A stretch of DNA of 64,000 nucleotides from Mycobacterium colombiense (GCF_001665835.1 NZ_LZSX01000039.1:1-64000); one strand, 5' to 3'; counted from the stretch's first letter, positions 8,586-20,203 are shown. A program made the numbers and translations. The notes: generated from the sequence alone by a model not told the origin.

Positions 8586-10142
8586 TCAGGTTACGGAGAC
8601 CCAATCCAGGGTCCGCTGCACGGCTTTGCGCCAGCCCGCGTAACCCGCGGCGCGCTGCTCGTCGTTCCAGGCCGGCGCCCACCGCCTGCCCTCTTGCCAA
8701 TTGGCACGCAGGTCGGCCGGATCGGCCCAGAACCCCACCGCCAGACCGGCCGCGTAGGCGGCGCCCAGCGCGGTCGTCTCGGCGACCACCGGGCGCACCA
8801 CGTCGACGCCCAGCACGTCGGCCTGGATCTGCATGCACAGGTCGTTCCCGGTGATACCGCCGTCAACCTTCAAAACCTCAAGGTGCACACCGGAATCCGC
8901 CGCCATGGCGTCCACCACGTCGCGACTCTGATAGCAGATTGCCTCCAGCGTTGCGCGCGCCAGATGCGCGTTGGTGTTGAACCGGGACAGGCCGACGATC
9001 GCGCCGCGTGCATCGGATCGCCAGTAGGGCGCGAACAGCCCGGAAAACGCCGGAACGAAATAGACTCCGCCGTTGTCGTCGACCTGGCGTGCCAGCCATT
9101 CGCTTTGTGCGGCACCGCTGATGATGCCCAGCTGATCGCGCAGCCACTGCACGGCCGCGCCGGTCACCGCGATCGAACCCTCAAGCGCGTACACGGGTTT
9201 GGCGTTCCCAAACTGATAGCAGACGGTGCTCAGCAACCCGTTGTCTGACCGCACGATCGTCTCACCGGTGTTGAGCAGCAGGAAGTTTCCGGTGCCGTAG
9301 GTGTTCTTGGCTTCCCCCTCGGACAGACACACCTGACCCACCATCGCCGCGTGCTGATCGCCGAGCATCCCGGTGATCGGTACCTCGCCGCCGGCCGGCC
9401 CGGCCTCCGACGTCACGCCGTAGGGCTGCGGCGACGACGACGGCCCGATCTTCGGCAACATCGCACGGGGGATGGAGAAGATCGACAACAGCTCGTCGTC
9501 CCAGTCCAGGGTCTCCAGGTTCATCAACATGGTCCGGCTGGCATTGGTCACGTCGGTGGCGTGCACGCCGCCGCGCGGCCCCCCGGTCAGGTTCCACAGC
9601 ACCCAGGTGTCGGCGGTGCCGAACAGGGCGTCACCGCTTTCGGCGGCCGCGCGCACCCCGTCGACGTTCTCCAGGATCCACTGCAGCTTGGCGCCGGAAA
9701 AATAGGTGGCCGGGGGCAGGCCGGCCTTGCGCCGGATCACGTCGCCGTGACCGTCGCGTTCCAGCGCCGACGCGATCCGGTCGGTGCGGGTGTCCTGCCA
9801 GACGATCGCGTTGTAATAGGGCCGCCCCGTCTTGCGGTTCCACACCAGAGTCGTCTCGCGCTGATTCGTGATCCCCAGCGCGGCAATGTTTTTCGTACTC
9901 AGATTGGCCCGGTTCAACACCGACGTCAGCACCGAGGAGGTGCGCTCCCAGATCTCGACCGGGTCGTGCTCCACCCAGCCGGCCCGGGGCAGAATCTGTT
10001 CGTGCTCGAGTTGATGGCGGGCCACTTCGGCACCCTCGTGATCGAAGATCATGCAGCGAGTGCTGGTGGTCCCCTGGTCGATGGCGGCGACGAATTCGGC
10101 GAACTCGGCCAACTGCTCTCCTCCACCCGTGAGGTCTGACAC
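8586..10142 (-). CDS. glpK: Glycerol kinase
   Basis: 518 residues from GTG 10142. Catalyses ATP-dependent phosphorylation of glycerol to sn-glycerol 3-phosphate in the cytoplasm. FGGY-family signatures: N-terminal phosphate loop [16 protein letters not shown], the GITNQRETT motif, the [11 protein letters not shown] catalytic region, and the C-terminal block [20 protein letters not shown]. The N terminus aligns with Rv3696c from the GTG, although a GGTGGAGGAG stretch just inside could also feed a TTG start. A 17 bp palindrome abuts the start codon, suggesting repression. The gene is convergent with padR. Confidence 0.96.
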   Translation of the reverse strand: MSDLTGGGEQLAEFAEFVAAIDQGTTSTRCMIFDHEGAEVARHQLEHEQILPRAGWVEHDPVEIWERTSSVLTSVLNRANLSTKNIAALGITNQRETTLVWNRKTGRPYYNAIVWQDTRTDRIASALERDGHGDVIRRKAGLPPATYFSGAKLQWILENVDGVRAAAESGDALFGTADTWVLWNLTGGPRGGVHATDVTNASRTMLMNLETLDWDDELLSIFSIPRAMLPKIGPSSSPQPYGVTSEAGPAGGEVPITGMLGDQHAAMVGQVCLSEGEAKNTYGTGNFLLLNTGETIVRSDNGLLSTVCYQFGNAKPVYALEGSIAVTGAAVQWLRDQLGIISGAAQSEWLARQVDDNGGVYFVPAFSGLFAPYWRSDARGAIVGLSRFNTNAHLARATLEAICYQSRDVVDAMAADSGVHLEVLKVDGGITGNDLCMQIQADVLGVDVVRPVVAETTALGAAYAAGLAVGFWADPADLRANWQEGRRWAPAWNDEQRAAGYAGWRKAVQRTLDWVSVT

Positions 10143-10157
10143 TTTTGCGGCAAAAGT
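10141..10157. promoter_or_regulatory. Palindrome ACTTTTGCGGCAAAAGT at glpK start
   Basis: Perfect 8 bp arms around a single central base; the first two bases overlap the glpK GTG (10142-10140). On the minus strand a CATGAT hexamer lies just upstream, so a protein bound here would cover the transcription start and translation initiation region. Likely operator for a glycerol-responsive regulator; the regulator is not in this window. Confidence 0.6.
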
Positions 10158-10247
10158 CCATCATGGTCTACCCGCCGGGCGAGCTAGGCCACAACTGCGA
10201 CGCGTGAGAGCTTGCGTTACGGGCGGTAACCCTGTTGCATCTGCGGT

Positions 10248-11723
10248 GTGGGCGAAGAGGTCAGGCGCACCACGTACGACAGCGCACAGCGACGGGAATA
10301 CCGGCGCAAGGTGCAGCTGTGCCTGGACGCCTTCGAGACGATGCTCGCCCAGTCAAGCTTCGATTCCGAGCAGCCGCTCACCGGCATGGAGATCGAGTGC
10401 AACCTGGTCGACGCCGACTACCAGCCGGCAATGTCCAATCGCCACGTGCTGGACGCCATCGGCGATCCGGCGTATCAGGTCGAATTGGGCGCCTACAACA
10501 TTGAATTCAACGTTCCGCCGCACGCGCTGCCCGGGCACACCGGCCTGGATCTCGAGGCCGAGGTGCGGGCCAGCCTGAACGAGGCCGAGAACAAGGCCGG
10601 CGCCGCAGGCGGCGCCCACATCGTCATGATCGGCATCCTGCCCACACTGATGTCCCAACACCTGGACCACGGCTGGATGAGCGAATCGAAGCGCTACGCC
10701 GCCCTCAACGAATCGATCTTCACCTCCCGCGGCGAAGACATCCCCATCAGCATTTCCGGACCCGAGCCGCTGAGCTGGCACACCGCGACGATCGCACCCG
10801 AATCCGCTTGCACCAGCATGCAATTGCATCTGCAGCTGGATCCGGAGACGTTCGCCGCCAACTGGAATGCGGCGCAGATCGTGGCCGGCCCGCAGTTGGC
10901 GCTGGGCGCCAACTCGCCGTTCTTCTTCGGGCACCGGCTGTGGGCCGAAACCCGTATCGAGCTGTTCGCGCAGTCCACCGACACCAGATCCGATGAGCTG
11001 AAATCCCAAGGCGTGCGGCCGCGGGTGTGGTTCGGCGAACAGTGGATCAGCTCGGTCCTCGACCTGTACCAAGAGAACCTCCGCTACTTCGAATTCCTGT
11101 TGCCCGAGGTGTCCGACGAAGACCCGGTCGCCGAGCTGGCCGCCGGGCGCATCCCACACCTGGCCGAGCTGCGGCTGCACAACGGCACCGTCTATCGGTG
11201 GAACCGTCCGGTGTACGACGTGGTCGACGGCCGCCCCCATCTACGGCTGGAGAACCGGGTATTGCCGGCCGGGCCGACCGTCGTCGACATGCTGGCGAAT
11301 GCGGCCTTCTTCTACGGCATGCTGCGCAGCCTGTCCGAGGCCGACAACCCGCTGTGGACCGCCATGGATTTCGGTGTGGCAGAAGCCAATTTCATGGCGG
11401 CCGCGCTGGACGGCATCGACGCCCGGCTGCGCTGGCCCGGGCTGGGCGAGGTGACGGCGCGCGAACTGGTGCTCGACACGCTGCTGCCGATCGCCGACGA
11501 GGGGTTGCAGCGCTGGGGTGTCGACGCCGAGGTCCGCGACCGGTTCCTCGGGGTCATCGAGGGCCGGGCGCGGACCGGTCGCAACGGCGCCAGCTGGCAG
11601 GTTTCCACCGTGCGGGCCCTGCAGGACGCCGGCATGAGCAGGCCCGCGGCACTGGCGGAGATGCTGCGCCGGTATTGCGACCACATGCACGCCAACGAGC
11701 CGGTGCACACCTGGGAGTCCTGA
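10248..11723 (+). CDS. Glutamate-cysteine ligase (GCS2)-like protein (Rv3698-like)
   Basis: 491 residues from GTG 10248. The sequence carries the GCS2 superfamily fold signature: GMEIECNLV near residue 47, the substrate-site block ELGAYNIEFNVPPH, then SMQLHLQL and a long GANSPFFFGHRLWAETRIELF segment. It is a paralogue of, not identical to, the EgtA enzyme encoded downstream, and corresponds by position to Rv3698, whose substrate is unknown. An ATP-dependent amide-bond-forming role is inferred from the family. H37Rv has a VapBC toxin-antitoxin pair between glpK and this gene; here only 105 bp separate them. Confidence 0.85.
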   Translation: MGEEVRRTTYDSAQRREYRRKVQLCLDAFETMLAQSSFDSEQPLTGMEIECNLVDADYQPAMSNRHVLDAIGDPAYQVELGAYNIEFNVPPHALPGHTGLDLEAEVRASLNEAENKAGAAGGAHIVMIGILPTLMSQHLDHGWMSESKRYAALNESIFTSRGEDIPISISGPEPLSWHTATIAPESACTSMQLHLQLDPETFAANWNAAQIVAGPQLALGANSPFFFGHRLWAETRIELFAQSTDTRSDELKSQGVRPRVWFGEQWISSVLDLYQENLRYFEFLLPEVSDEDPVAELAAGRIPHLAELRLHNGTVYRWNRPVYDVVDGRPHLRLENRVLPAGPTVVDMLANAAFFYGMLRSLSEADNPLWTAMDFGVAEANFMAAALDGIDARLRWPGLGEVTARELVLDTLLPIADEGLQRWGVDAEVRDRFLGVIEGRARTGRNGASWQVSTVRALQDAGMSRPAALAEMLRRYCDHMHANEPVHTWES

Positions 11724-11743
11724 CCGCGGGTACGTTGAACACG

Positions 11744-12412
11744 ATGACGTCTGATCACGTTATGGACTGGGACAGCGCATACCGCGAACAGGCCGACTTC
11801 GAGGGTCCGCCGCCGTGGAACATCGGCGAGCCGCAGCCGGAACTGGCCGCCCTGATCGCGGCCGGCAAGTTTCGCAGCGACGTGCTGGATGCCGGCTGTG
11901 GAGTCGCCGAGCTGTCCTTGGCGCTGGCCGCCCAGGGCTACACCGTGGTGGGCATCGACCTCACCCCCACCGCCATCGCGGCGGCCACCAAGGCCGCGGC
12001 CGACCGCGGTCTGACCACGGCGACCTTCGTGCAGGCGGACATCACGTCGTTCACCGGTTACGACGGACGGTTCTCCACCGTGGCCGACAGCACGCTGTTC
12101 CACTCGTTGCCGATCGAGGGCCGCGACGGCTACCTGAGCTCGGTACACCGCGCGGCGGCCCCGGGGGCCGGCTACTTCGTGTTGGTCTTCGCCAAGGGCG
12201 CCTTCCCGGTCGAATGGGAAACCAAGCCCAACGAGGTCGACGAGGACGAGCTCCGCGACGCGGTGAGCAAGTACTGGGAGATCGACGAGATCCGGCCGGC
12301 CTTCATCCACGCCAATATCCCGCCGATGCCCGACGGTCCGCAGCACGATCGTGACGAGAAGGGCCGGATGAAGATGCCGGCCTACCTACTGACCGCGCAC
12401 AAAGCCGGCTAG
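11744..12412 (+). CDS. Class I SAM-dependent methyltransferase (Rv3699-like)
   Basis: 222 residues from ATG 11744, preceded by TACGTT (11731-11736) with a 7 nt spacer. Methyltransferase motif I is [16 protein letters not shown]; motif II ends in [10 protein letters not shown]; post-motif QADITSF supports adenine contacts; the C terminus is [12 protein letters not shown]. The family overlaps thiopurine S-methyltransferase-like and ubiquinone-type proteins; the substrate cannot be read from sequence. Although adjacent to the egt operon it is on the opposite strand, and its TAG stop overlaps the egtE stop in a CTAG palindrome. Confidence 0.88.
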   Translation: MTSDHVMDWDSAYREQADFEGPPPWNIGEPQPELAALIAAGKFRSDVLDAGCGVAELSLALAAQGYTVVGIDLTPTAIAAATKAAADRGLTTATFVQADITSFTGYDGRFSTVADSTLFHSLPIEGRDGYLSSVHRAAAPGAGYFVLVFAKGAFPVEWETKPNEVDEDELRDAVSKYWEIDEIRPAFIHANIPPMPDGPQHDRDEKGRMKMPAYLLTAHKAG

Positions 12413-13566
12413 CCGGTCGCGGTCGCCGCGGTGGCGGCGATGAGCGCCTCGGCGAACGTCTCCAGGTCGTCGGCCGTGGTGTCCACGTGCGGCGAGATCC
12501 GCAGCACGGGTTCCGTCAGCTCCAGCGGCGCCCGCTGCACCCCGGCGAACGTGGTCAGGATCCGCCGCTCGGCGAGCAGCCAGTCGCGCACCGCTTGCGG
12601 GTCGGCGCCGTCATTCGGCGCCAAAGTGGTGATGGCACTCGGTTCTTCGACCTCTTCGACCACCGTCCACCCGCTCACATCGGCCAGCACCGTGCGGCTC
12701 AGGCTGCCCACCTGGGCAAGCCGCGCACACACCGCCCGCGGTCCGTACGCCAGATGCTCGCCCAGCGCCAGCGAAAATCCCACGCGCGCAGCGACATTGG
12801 CCTCGCCGAATTCCAGCTGTTCGGCCACCGTCGGCGAGCCGTCTTTGCGGGCCCAGTCCGGCGCGGCCAGCCGCGGGCGCAGGCTTTCCATCAGCTCGCG
12901 GCGCACCCCGAGCATCCCGGCACCGCGCGGACCGGCGATCCACTTGCGCGACGAGGAATAGGTCACGTCGGCACCCACCGCGCAGTCGACCTGGCCCAGC
13001 GCCTGGGCCGCGTCGACGACCAGCGGCAGGCCCAACTCCCGGCAGAGTTGGGCGACCATCGAAACCGGTTGCACCACACCGCAATGGCTGGCCACCGAGG
13101 TCAGGTGCACCAGGTCCGGCGGATCGGTCTGCAGGGCCAGCGCCGCGTCGTCCAGCGCGACCCTTCCGTCTTCCAGGGTCGGAAGCAGCTGCCGGTCGAA
13201 TCCGTGGGCGGCCAGCATCGCCAGGTTGGGCCCGTATTCGCCGGGCAGGCAAGCCACCGTTCGGCGCTCCGCCGGCCAGCCGCCCAGCAGCAGATCCAGG
13301 GCGTTCAGCGAGCCGGTGGTGAAAACCACCTCGGCATCGGCCATTCCGGTCAACGCGGCGAACGCGACGCGTCCGGCGTCGAGCACCGGTGTGGCCGCCT
13401 CCGCCGCGACATAGCCGCCGAGCTCGGACTCGTTGCGGGCGTGCTGCGCGCCGGCCTCGATCACCGCCAGGCTCTGCCGCGAACAGGCCGCGTTGTCCAG
13501 GTGCAGGCCGGCCATCGGCGGGCGGGCTGACCGCCATTGATCGGCCAGCGCGTTGGCGCCGGTCAC
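12409..13566 (-). CDS. egtE: Ergothioneine biosynthesis PLP-dependent C-S lyase EgtE
   Basis: 385 residues from GTG 13566, which overlaps the egtD stop by 4 nt (GTGA). Cleaves hercynyl-cysteine sulfoxide to ergothioneine using PLP. Aminotransferase class V features: [15 protein letters not shown] near the N terminus, [33 protein letters not shown] (PLP-pyridine Asp), and the Schiff-base Lys in [15 protein letters not shown]. Last gene of the five-gene egt operon. Confidence 0.95.
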   Translation of the reverse strand: MTGANALADQWRSARPPMAGLHLDNAACSRQSLAVIEAGAQHARNESELGGYVAAEAATPVLDAGRVAFAALTGMADAEVVFTTGSLNALDLLLGGWPAERRTVACLPGEYGPNLAMLAAHGFDRQLLPTLEDGRVALDDAALALQTDPPDLVHLTSVASHCGVVQPVSMVAQLCRELGLPLVVDAAQALGQVDCAVGADVTYSSSRKWIAGPRGAGMLGVRRELMESLRPRLAAPDWARKDGSPTVAEQLEFGEANVAARVGFSLALGEHLAYGPRAVCARLAQVGSLSRTVLADVSGWTVVEEVEEPSAITTLAPNDGADPQAVRDWLLAERRILTTFAGVQRAPLELTEPVLRISPHVDTTADDLETFAEALIAATAATATG

Positions 13567-14528
13567 TTCAGGGCCAACGACAACCCGAAGTCGCCCGCCT
13601 CGTCGGTCCACCACCGGGTGCGGCGCAGCCCCGCGGCGGCCAATTCGCCAGTCACCTTGCCGGAGTGGAACTTACACGACACCTCGGTGAGCATTTCCTC
13701 GCCGGCCTCGAAGTCGACGGTCAGCTCGAGCGCACCGACCCGCACCCGCTGGCGCCGGTCGGACCGCAGCCACATCTCGATGCGTTCTTCCGCCGCGTTC
13801 CACCGGGCCACATGCCGGTAGGCATCGACGTCGAAGTCGGCGTCGAGCTCCCGGTTCACCACCGCGAGCACATTGCGGTTGAAGGCCGCCGTCACCCCGG
13901 CGGCGTCGTCATAGGCGCGCACCAGCCGCTCGGTGTCCTTGACCAGGTCCGTGCCCAGCAGCAGGCTGTCGCCGGGCCGCATCTGCGCGGACAGTGCGGC
14001 GAGGAATTCCGCGCGCGGGCCGGGCGTGAGGTTGCCGATCGTGGACCCCAGGAAAACGAACAGCCGCCGCCCGCCTTCCGGGATCTCGCTCAGGTGCTCT
14101 TCGAAATCGCCGCAGACGGCCTTGATTTCGATGCCCTGATATTCCCGCTGGATGGCCGCGGCGGCGGTCGACAGGATGCTGGCGTCGACGTCGAAGGGGA
14201 CGAACCTGCGCAGCGAACCCCGTGCGCGCAGGGCGTCGAGCAACACCCGCGTCTTCTCCGATGTCCCGCTGCCCAGTTCCACCAGGGTGTCGGCCTCGCT
14301 GGCCGACGCGACTTCGGCCGCCCGCGCCCGCAAGATCTCGGCCTCGGCGCGTGTCGGGTAGTACTCGGGCAGCCGGGTGATCTGGTCGAACAAATCACTG
14401 CCGACGGAATCGTAGAACCATTTGGGTGGCAATGTTTTTGGTGTCTTCTGCAGGCCGTCCAGGACGTCGCGGCGCAACGCGTGGTACGCCGAGTCGGCGG
14501 CCAGATGGTTCGACAGCGACAACGTCAT
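13563..14528 (-). CDS. egtD: L-histidine N-alpha-methyltransferase EgtD
   Basis: 321 residues from ATG 14528 (an upstream in-frame TTG would sit inside egtC); this is the length of the M. tuberculosis enzyme. It trimethylates the alpha-amino group of histidine with S-adenosylmethionine to give hercynine, the first ergothioneine intermediate. SAM-binding motif [11 protein letters not shown], then [17 protein letters not shown] and [13 protein letters not shown] match the EgtD/DUF2260 family. The EgtC stop and EgtD ATG share one base. Confidence 0.97.
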   Translation of the reverse strand: MTLSLSNHLAADSAYHALRRDVLDGLQKTPKTLPPKWFYDSVGSDLFDQITRLPEYYPTRAEAEILRARAAEVASASEADTLVELGSGTSEKTRVLLDALRARGSLRRFVPFDVDASILSTAAAAIQREYQGIEIKAVCGDFEEHLSEIPEGGRRLFVFLGSTIGNLTPGPRAEFLAALSAQMRPGDSLLLGTDLVKDTERLVRAYDDAAGVTAAFNRNVLAVVNRELDADFDVDAYRHVARWNAAEERIEMWLRSDRRQRVRVGALELTVDFEAGEEMLTEVSCKFHSGKVTGELAAAGLRRTRWWTDEAGDFGLSLALK

Positions 14529-15250
14529 CAAGATCCTCTCGACTGATCCAGCGGCGTCATCGTGACACCGTTCGCAGTGACTTCGACAAGGTGGCGGTCC
14601 GGCACGTCCTCCCAGTCGGAGTCGTTGTCGTAGGGTTCGCTGGCCAGGACCACACCGTCTGGGCGCCGCAGGATGGACAGCGTGTCACCCCAGGCCGTCG
14701 CCAGCATGCGAGAGCCGTTGGCGGCCAATATGTTCAGCCGGGCGTTTGGATCGGCCGCGGCGACCTCTTCGAGGGTCTCTCCCAGCGCGTCGAGCCCGCG
14801 CTCGAAGATCGTGGCCGCCAGTATGGCGCTGTCACAGACCGATTCGGCGCGCGCCGTCGTCGGCAACACTGCCCGGTCGACGATTCCGTTGTGCGACAAC
14901 AACCACTGGCCATCGGTGAACGGCGCGCACGCGCTGGCCTCGATCGGCATGCCGACGGTGGCCGAGCGCACCGCGGCCACCACACAGTGGCTGCGCAGCG
15001 CGGGCGCGATCGAATCGAACGACACGTCGCCCCACAGCGGCGCCTGGCTGCGCCAGCGGCGTGGCGCCCCGCCCTTCAGAGAGCCTGACGAGGACGTGTC
15101 GAAAAACCCGACGCCCCAACCGTCGGCGTTGAGCAGGCAATGCTTTTGCCGGCGCGGCGCATAGGACTGCACCCGCAGGCCGAACGGCGGGTCGAGCACC
15201 AGCGAGGAAACCGTGACGTCAGTCCCCAGCCAGCCCAGGTGCCGGCACAT
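14528..15250 (-). CDS. egtC: Gamma-glutamyl-hercynylcysteine sulfoxide hydrolase EgtC
   Basis: 240 residues, ATG 15250. Class II glutamine amidotransferase fold: the N-terminal Cys2 nucleophile (MCRHLGWLG) is in place after Met removal, followed by GWGVGFFD and HNGIVD loops. It removes the gamma-glutamyl group from the sulfoxide conjugate formed by EgtB. Its ATG overlaps the egtB TGA by one base, and its own stop overlaps egtD, so translation is coupled throughout. Confidence 0.96.
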   Translation of the reverse strand: MCRHLGWLGTDVTVSSLVLDPPFGLRVQSYAPRRQKHCLLNADGWGVGFFDTSSSGSLKGGAPRRWRSQAPLWGDVSFDSIAPALRSHCVVAAVRSATVGMPIEASACAPFTDGQWLLSHNGIVDRAVLPTTARAESVCDSAILAATIFERGLDALGETLEEVAAADPNARLNILAANGSRMLATAWGDTLSILRRPDGVVLASEPYDNDSDWEDVPDRHLVEVTANGVTMTPLDQSRGS

Positions 15251-16560
15251 CAGGCGCGATCCCCGGCGTCGGGGACGTCCCACGCCAGCCGGACGCCGGA
15301 GAAGATCTGGCGCCGGTACGGGTGATCCCAGTTGCGGAAACTCGGCCGCATGATGCCCGGCTCCACGGCCCACGAGCCGCCGCGCAGCACCCGGTAATCG
15401 CCGTCGAAGAAGGGCTGCGAATACCGCTCGTAGAGCATCGGCACGAACCCCGGCCAGGGCCGCAGCGGGGAGGTGGTCCACTCCCAGACCTCGCCGAGCA
15501 TCTGCTCGGCCCCGTACGCCGAAGCGCCTCCCGGGTAGGCGCCGACGGGCGCCGGCCGCAACGCGGCGCCGCCGAGGTTGGCCAGCGCCTCGTCCGGTTT
15601 GCGCTCGCCCCAGGGATACCGGCGCCGCGTGTTGGTGGACGGATCCCAGGTGCAGGCCTTCTCCCATTCCATCTCGGTGGGCAGCCGGGCACCGGCCCAG
15701 GCCGCGTAGGCCTCGGCCTCGAAATAGCTGACGTGCTGGACGGGTTCGTCGGGCGGGATGTCCTCGACGTGACCGAACCGGGTGCGGGTCGCGCCGTCGG
15801 AGCCCCAGAACTGCGGCGCGGTCAGGCCCGCGGCCTGGCGGTGCTGCCAGCCGCGCTCCGACCACCAGCGCGGCTGGTGGTAGCCGCCGTCGTCGACGAA
15901 CCGGCGCCATTCGCCGTTGGTGACCGGGACCCGGCCGATCCGGAACGCGGGCAGATCGACGACGTGGGCCGGGCGCTCGTTGTCCAACGAATACGGTTCG
16001 CCGGCGGCGTCCACGCCGAGCACGAATTCGCCGCCGGGCACCAGCACCGACGTGCCGGCCAACCCCGCTCGACCGGGCGGCAGCACGGCGGCGTCCCGCA
16101 AAAGCGGTGCGCCGCTGCGCAAATTCAGTGCCTGCAGCATGGTTTCGTCGTGCTGGTTCTCGTGGCTGACCACCATCGCGTACACGAACGCGGCCTCGTC
16201 GCCGGCGGGATCGTCGGGCAACGCGTCCAGCGCGTCGAGCACGGCCGACCGCACGGTCCGGCAGTAGGCCCGCGCCTGGTCCGGCGACAGCAGCGGCAGA
16301 TCGACCCGGCTGGCGCGGGGATGCACGAAGGCGTCGTAGAGCCCCTCGACCGCCGGCGGCAGCATCCCTGGGCGCGCGGGGTCGCCACCGCGCAACAGCC
16401 AAAGCTCCTCCTGCTGACCGATGTGCGCCAAATCCCACACCAGCGGGCTCATCAACGGGTCGTACTGCCGGCAGAGTTCGGCGTCGTCGAACTCGACCAG
16501 ACGTAGCGTCCGCGTCCGCGTCCGCGCCAGGTCGTCGGCGATGCCCTCCCGTGACGTCAC
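15250..16560 (-). CDS. egtB: Hercynine oxygenase / sulfoxide synthase EgtB
   Basis: 436 residues from GTG 16560, overlapping the egtA stop by 4 nt. A non-haem iron enzyme that couples O2, hercynine and gamma-glutamylcysteine. The N-terminal DinB-like domain supplies the iron ligands: His in [13 protein letters not shown] and the HX3HXE motif in [11 protein letters not shown]. The C-terminal formylglycine-generating-enzyme-like domain carries [27 protein letters not shown] and RVLRGGSW. About ten residues longer than the H37Rv protein. Confidence 0.97.
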   Translation of the reverse strand: MTSREGIADDLARTRTRTLRLVEFDDAELCRQYDPLMSPLVWDLAHIGQQEELWLLRGGDPARPGMLPPAVEGLYDAFVHPRASRVDLPLLSPDQARAYCRTVRSAVLDALDALPDDPAGDEAAFVYAMVVSHENQHDETMLQALNLRSGAPLLRDAAVLPPGRAGLAGTSVLVPGGEFVLGVDAAGEPYSLDNERPAHVVDLPAFRIGRVPVTNGEWRRFVDDGGYHQPRWWSERGWQHRQAAGLTAPQFWGSDGATRTRFGHVEDIPPDEPVQHVSYFEAEAYAAWAGARLPTEMEWEKACTWDPSTNTRRRYPWGERKPDEALANLGGAALRPAPVGAYPGGASAYGAEQMLGEVWEWTTSPLRPWPGFVPMLYERYSQPFFDGDYRVLRGGSWAVEPGIMRPSFRNWDHPYRRQIFSGVRLAWDVPDAGDRA

Positions 16561-17870
16561 GGCTTCCCTTGCGCCAGTCGCGCCACCGCGGCCGCGAGGC
16601 CGTGCTCGACCACCTGGTCGGAGAAATCGTCGCCGGGGCAGCGGCCCTGGTCGACCATGCGGACCAGCCGCTGCATCGAATCGCCGAGTTCGGCGGGCGC
16701 CTTCGCGGCGGCGATGGCCATGCAGGCGTTGGCCGCCGCGTACAGCCGCCGGTCGCGCAGCCCCACCCGAGCCGCGGTGTCCCAGGCGGTGGCCACCGGC
16801 TCGACGGCCTCGGCCGCGGTGTCGGCGGCGGCCGGGTCGTCGAGCAGGACCGCCAGGGTGAACGCGACGGCGGGCCACAACGCGTCGGGCACGCTGTCCA
16901 GATAACGGATCTCCAGCCACTGCCTGGGCCGCACCGGCGGGAACAGCGTGGTCAGGTGGTACTCCAGATCGGCAACGCTGGGACGACGATCCCCGAGCAA
17001 CACGCAGCCGTCGACCCAGTCGGCAAAGGGCACCCAGTGAGTGACGGCCTCGGCGTCGGGGTTGTGCACCAGCATCACCGGGGCCTTGAGCGCGTACCGC
17101 GCCCAGTCGGTGCCCGGGTCGTCGCCGCTGGCGCCCAGGATGGGTCCGCAGCGCGCCGAGTCCATCCGGCCCCACACCCGCTGCCGGCTCGACACCCAGC
17201 CGGTGAAGTCACCGTCCAGCATCGGCGAGTTGGCGGTGATCGCGATCATGGTGGGCCCCAACGCATGTGCGAGGCGCACCCGCGCCGCCCAGCCGTCGCG
17301 CGGCCCGGCGTCCAGGTTGACCTGAATCGATGCGGTCGACGTCATCATCGCCGCGCCGGCCTCCCCGGAGTCGCTGGTCGCAAAGAACCGTTCCATGGCG
17401 CGGTACCGGGCGCCGGGGTTGATGCGCTTGGGCGGGCGCAGCGGGTCGGCGCCGAGGAAGACCAGGCCCAACCCGGCCGCAGCAAACGCCGGCTGGAGCA
17501 CGGCCTGATCGCGGCGCATGGCCTCGATGGCGGGCACCACCCCGTCGGCCGGTGGCCCGGACAGTTCGACGGCGCCGCCCGGTTCCACCGTGATCCTGCT
17601 GCCCCCCGGCAGCGCGGGGAGCGCGTCGAGCACGTCGGCGATCTCGCTCCAGCTCGGTCTGCGGTGCGGGTCGGCCGGGTCGTGGCAATGGGCCTCCAAC
17701 TCCAGGCCGACACGGCCCAGCGGCGCGTCGACCAGACATCCCTCGGCGATGTATTGCGCGACGGCCGCGGAGTCGGCCAGCTCGGCGATGTTGAGCTCGG
17801 GGGCCTGGTCGCCACCGGCCACCCGCGACTCCGACTGCGTAGCCGCGGCAGTGATCGGCGCGAACGTCAT
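16557..17870 (-). CDS. egtA: Glutamate-cysteine ligase EgtA
   Basis: 437 residues from ATG 17870, with AAGGGATC about 9 nt upstream; an in-frame ATG at 17906 would add 12 Arg-rich residues and is less likely. Makes gamma-glutamylcysteine for EgtB from glutamate, cysteine and ATP. GCS2-type motifs include [13 protein letters not shown] near residue 50 and the [13 protein letters not shown] block, with [14 protein letters not shown] and [11 protein letters not shown] further on. First gene of the egt operon; the 180 bp upstream must hold its promoter, with several AT-rich TAN3T-like hexamers but no clear single choice. Confidence 0.95.
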   Translation of the reverse strand: MTFAPITAAATQSESRVAGGDQAPELNIAELADSAAVAQYIAEGCLVDAPLGRVGLELEAHCHDPADPHRRPSWSEIADVLDALPALPGGSRITVEPGGAVELSGPPADGVVPAIEAMRRDQAVLQPAFAAAGLGLVFLGADPLRPPKRINPGARYRAMERFFATSDSGEAGAAMMTSTASIQVNLDAGPRDGWAARVRLAHALGPTMIAITANSPMLDGDFTGWVSSRQRVWGRMDSARCGPILGASGDDPGTDWARYALKAPVMLVHNPDAEAVTHWVPFADWVDGCVLLGDRRPSVADLEYHLTTLFPPVRPRQWLEIRYLDSVPDALWPAVAFTLAVLLDDPAAADTAAEAVEPVATAWDTAARVGLRDRRLYAAANACMAIAAAKAPAELGDSMQRLVRMVDQGRCPGDDFSDQVVEHGLAAAVARLAQGKP

Positions 17871-18050
17871 ATCACGATCCCTTCGGGCCCGGGCATGCCT
17901 GGACATGAGCCTGCGGACCGCTTCCCTGCGCAGCTAATCGAACGTTAATCGGCACCATTTCGTCTAGTGCTTCATCTATCAGATGCCCCCGACATATTCC
18001 CTTCTCCGCACTTTGAGGTGCCCGGGTCAGGCGGTTACCCAATCGCGCGA

Positions 18051-18722
18051 TTATTGACCCAACGCGTTCTGCATCGCCCCAGCTAGCACGTTCACCGCGG
18101 GTCCGGCGTTGCCGGATTGGCACACTTTCGCCTGCAGCAACACGTTTTCGCGCAGCCTGGTTTGATTGAAGCACCGGCGATCGGTGCCCGCCTCCTGCTT
18201 CGTCCAGTTCTGGTCGGCCGGGCCGGCCGGCCCGCCATCGAACGACCACACCTGCGTGCTGCCGTTGTCCAGGTGGAGCGCGGTCGTCTGTCCCGAACAG
18301 CCCACCGTTCGATCCACCACCCGGTGAAAAGCCCGACCCGCGGCGTCGTTGGTGGCGAACACCCCGACGGCCTGTTTGACCAGATGGGTCTGGTCGGTTG
18401 CCGACGTCTGGGTGAGGGCTCCGTTGAACGACGCCAGGTCGGGATCGTTGTACACCTCGGGCAAACCGATGTCGGCCCAGTTGTTGCAGTCCGGCAAGTC
18501 CACCCAGTCACCTTGCCCGGGCTGGGTGAACACCGACTCCCACCCCATGGGCCCACCGACGATGTTGCCGACCGATCCCCTGCCCAGGACGGCGTAGTTC
18601 ACCACCCCGGGCTCCGACGGGTGCGCGGCCGCGATCGGCGATGCGGCCGCTCCCGCCAGAACCAGGCCGATGGCCATCGCGGCCCGGTGCAGCTGGGCAA
18701 CCTGCGTAACCCGCATGGTCAT
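18051..18722 (-). CDS. Secreted PknH-sensor-domain-like protein (Rv3705c-like)
   Basis: 223 residues. Sec signal peptide: short basic N terminus, hydrophobic core AAMAIGLVLAGAAASPIAAA with probable cleavage after AHA/AAA at about residue 33. The mature part resembles the extracellular PknH-like sensor domain: a VNYAVLGRGSVGNIVG entry, a QTHLVKQAVGVFATNDAA helix and four Cys (DCNNW, GCSGQ, RCFNQ, VCQSG) that would make two disulfides. Ligand unknown. It precedes egtA's promoter region on the same strand (downstream of the catalase gene). Confidence 0.85.
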   Translation of the reverse strand: MTMRVTQVAQLHRAAMAIGLVLAGAAASPIAAAHPSEPGVVNYAVLGRGSVGNIVGGPMGWESVFTQPGQGDWVDLPDCNNWADIGLPEVYNDPDLASFNGALTQTSATDQTHLVKQAVGVFATNDAAGRAFHRVVDRTVGCSGQTTALHLDNGSTQVWSFDGGPAGPADQNWTKQEAGTDRRCFNQTRLRENVLLQAKVCQSGNAGPAVNVLAGAMQNALGQ

Positions 18723-18754
18723 GCAGCGATCATGCCAGGCGCACTGACGAGGGG

Positions 18755-20203
18755 TCAGCTCCCGTTGCCCCGGACGCCTTCCTCGACCTTTTTGCCGAGG
18801 TCGGGGTCCACGTTGCGCCAGTACTCGAACACCCGCGACAGCACCGGCTCCTCAACACCTTGGGAGACGTGGCCAATGATGTTGTGCGCCAGGCGTTCCC
18901 TGGCCGCATCGTCGAGGACCTCGCGGACCATGGTGCCTGCCTGCCCCCAGTCGTCGTCCTCGGCATGCAGCGTGTAGGCCGAGCGGACCATGTCCCCGTC
19001 GGCGTGCCAGCGGATCTCGGCGGCGCGGGCCGGGTCGGCGTGCGGCCCACCGTAGGAATTGGGCGCATACACGGGGTCGGAGACGTTGTTGATCCGCATG
19101 GCGCCGTCTTTGGAGTAGCTGTTCACCTCGACTTTGGGGGTGTTGACGGGGATCTGCCGGTAGTTGGTCCCCAGCCGGGCGCGATGGGCGTCGGAGTACG
19201 AGAAGCCGCGCGCCTGCAGCATCTTGTCCGGGCTCAGGCCGGTGCCGGGCACGGTGTTGTTCGGTTCGAAGGCCGCCTGCTCGATCTCGGCGTGGTAGTC
19301 GGTGACGTTGCGGTTCAGCGTCATCTTGCCGACGTCGATCAGTGGGTAGTCGCCGTGCGGCCACACCTTGGTCAGGTCGAACGGGTTGAACCGGTAATTC
19401 TTGGCTTCCTCGTACGGCATGATCTGCATCTTCAGCGTCCAGCTCGGGTGATCCCCGCGTTCGATCGACTCGAACAGGTCGCGCTGGTGGTAGTCGCCGT
19501 CCTCGCCGGCCAACCGGTCGGCGTCCTCCTGGGTCAGGAACTCGATGCCCTGATCGGTGATGAAGTGGTACTTCACCCAGAAGATCTCGCCGGCGGCGTT
19601 GATCCAGCTGTAGGTGTGGCTGCTGTAGCCGTTCATGTTCCGCCAGGTCTTGGGGATTCCCCGGTCGCCCATCAACCAGGTCACCTGGTGCGCCGATTCC
19701 GGGGACAGGCTCCAGAAGTCCCACTGCATGTTGTGGTCACGCACATTGCTTGCCTGCAAGCGCTTCTGGGACCGGATGAAGTGCTGGAACTTCAGCGGGT
19801 CGCGCATGAAGAAGACCGGGGTGTTGTTGCCGACCAGGTCGAAATTGCCTTCGCTCGTGTAGAACTTCAGCGCGAAGCCACGCGGGTCGCGCCAGGTGTC
19901 TGGGCTGCCCCGCTCGCCGGCGACGGTGGAAAACCTGACCAGCATCTCGGTCTTGGTCCCAGGCTGGAACACCGCGGCCCTGGTGTACTTGCTGACGTCA
20001 TTGGTCACTTCGAAATGACCATATGCGCCACCACCTTTGGCGTGCGGCTGGCGCTCCGGGATGCGCTCCCGATTGAACATCGCCATCTGTTCGATCAGGT
20101 AGTGGTCCTGCAACAGAATCGGGCCGTCCGGGCCGATCGTCAGCGACTGGTCGTCGCTCGGCGCGGCGATGCCGGCATCATTGGTCGTGAAACGCTCCAT
20201 CAT
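18755..20203 (-). CDS. katA: Monofunctional haem catalase
   Basis: 482 residues, ATG 20203 (second ATG at 20200) with GAGGAGAG 8 nt upstream. Dismutates H2O2 in the cytoplasm. Small-subunit clade features: distal catalytic His in [14 protein letters not shown], distal Asn in [15 protein letters not shown], the FVGNN-like and [16 protein letters not shown] substrate/haem blocks, and the proximal Tyr in [16 protein letters not shown]. It is unrelated to the KatG peroxidase and has no counterpart at this position in H37Rv, where the Rv3705c and Rv3706c homologues are adjacent, so it is probably an insertion. A 17 bp palindrome lies in its promoter. Confidence 0.95.
   Translation of the reverse strand: MMERFTTNDAGIAAPSDDQSLTIGPDGPILLQDHYLIEQMAMFNRERIPERQPHAKGGGAYGHFEVTNDVSKYTRAAVFQPGTKTEMLVRFSTVAGERGSPDTWRDPRGFALKFYTSEGNFDLVGNNTPVFFMRDPLKFQHFIRSQKRLQASNVRDHNMQWDFWSLSPESAHQVTWLMGDRGIPKTWRNMNGYSSHTYSWINAAGEIFWVKYHFITDQGIEFLTQEDADRLAGEDGDYHQRDLFESIERGDHPSWTLKMQIMPYEEAKNYRFNPFDLTKVWPHGDYPLIDVGKMTLNRNVTDYHAEIEQAAFEPNNTVPGTGLSPDKMLQARGFSYSDAHRARLGTNYRQIPVNTPKVEVNSYSKDGAMRINNVSDPVYAPNSYGGPHADPARAAEIRWHADGDMVRSAYTLHAEDDDWGQAGTMVREVLDDAARERLAHNIIGHVSQGVEEPVLSRVFEYWRNVDPDLGKKVEEGVRGNGS

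Noticed and set aside
17930..17955. LexA-like TCGAAC box upstream of egtA
   Set aside because: The second half-site GTTCGA is missing at the correct spacing.
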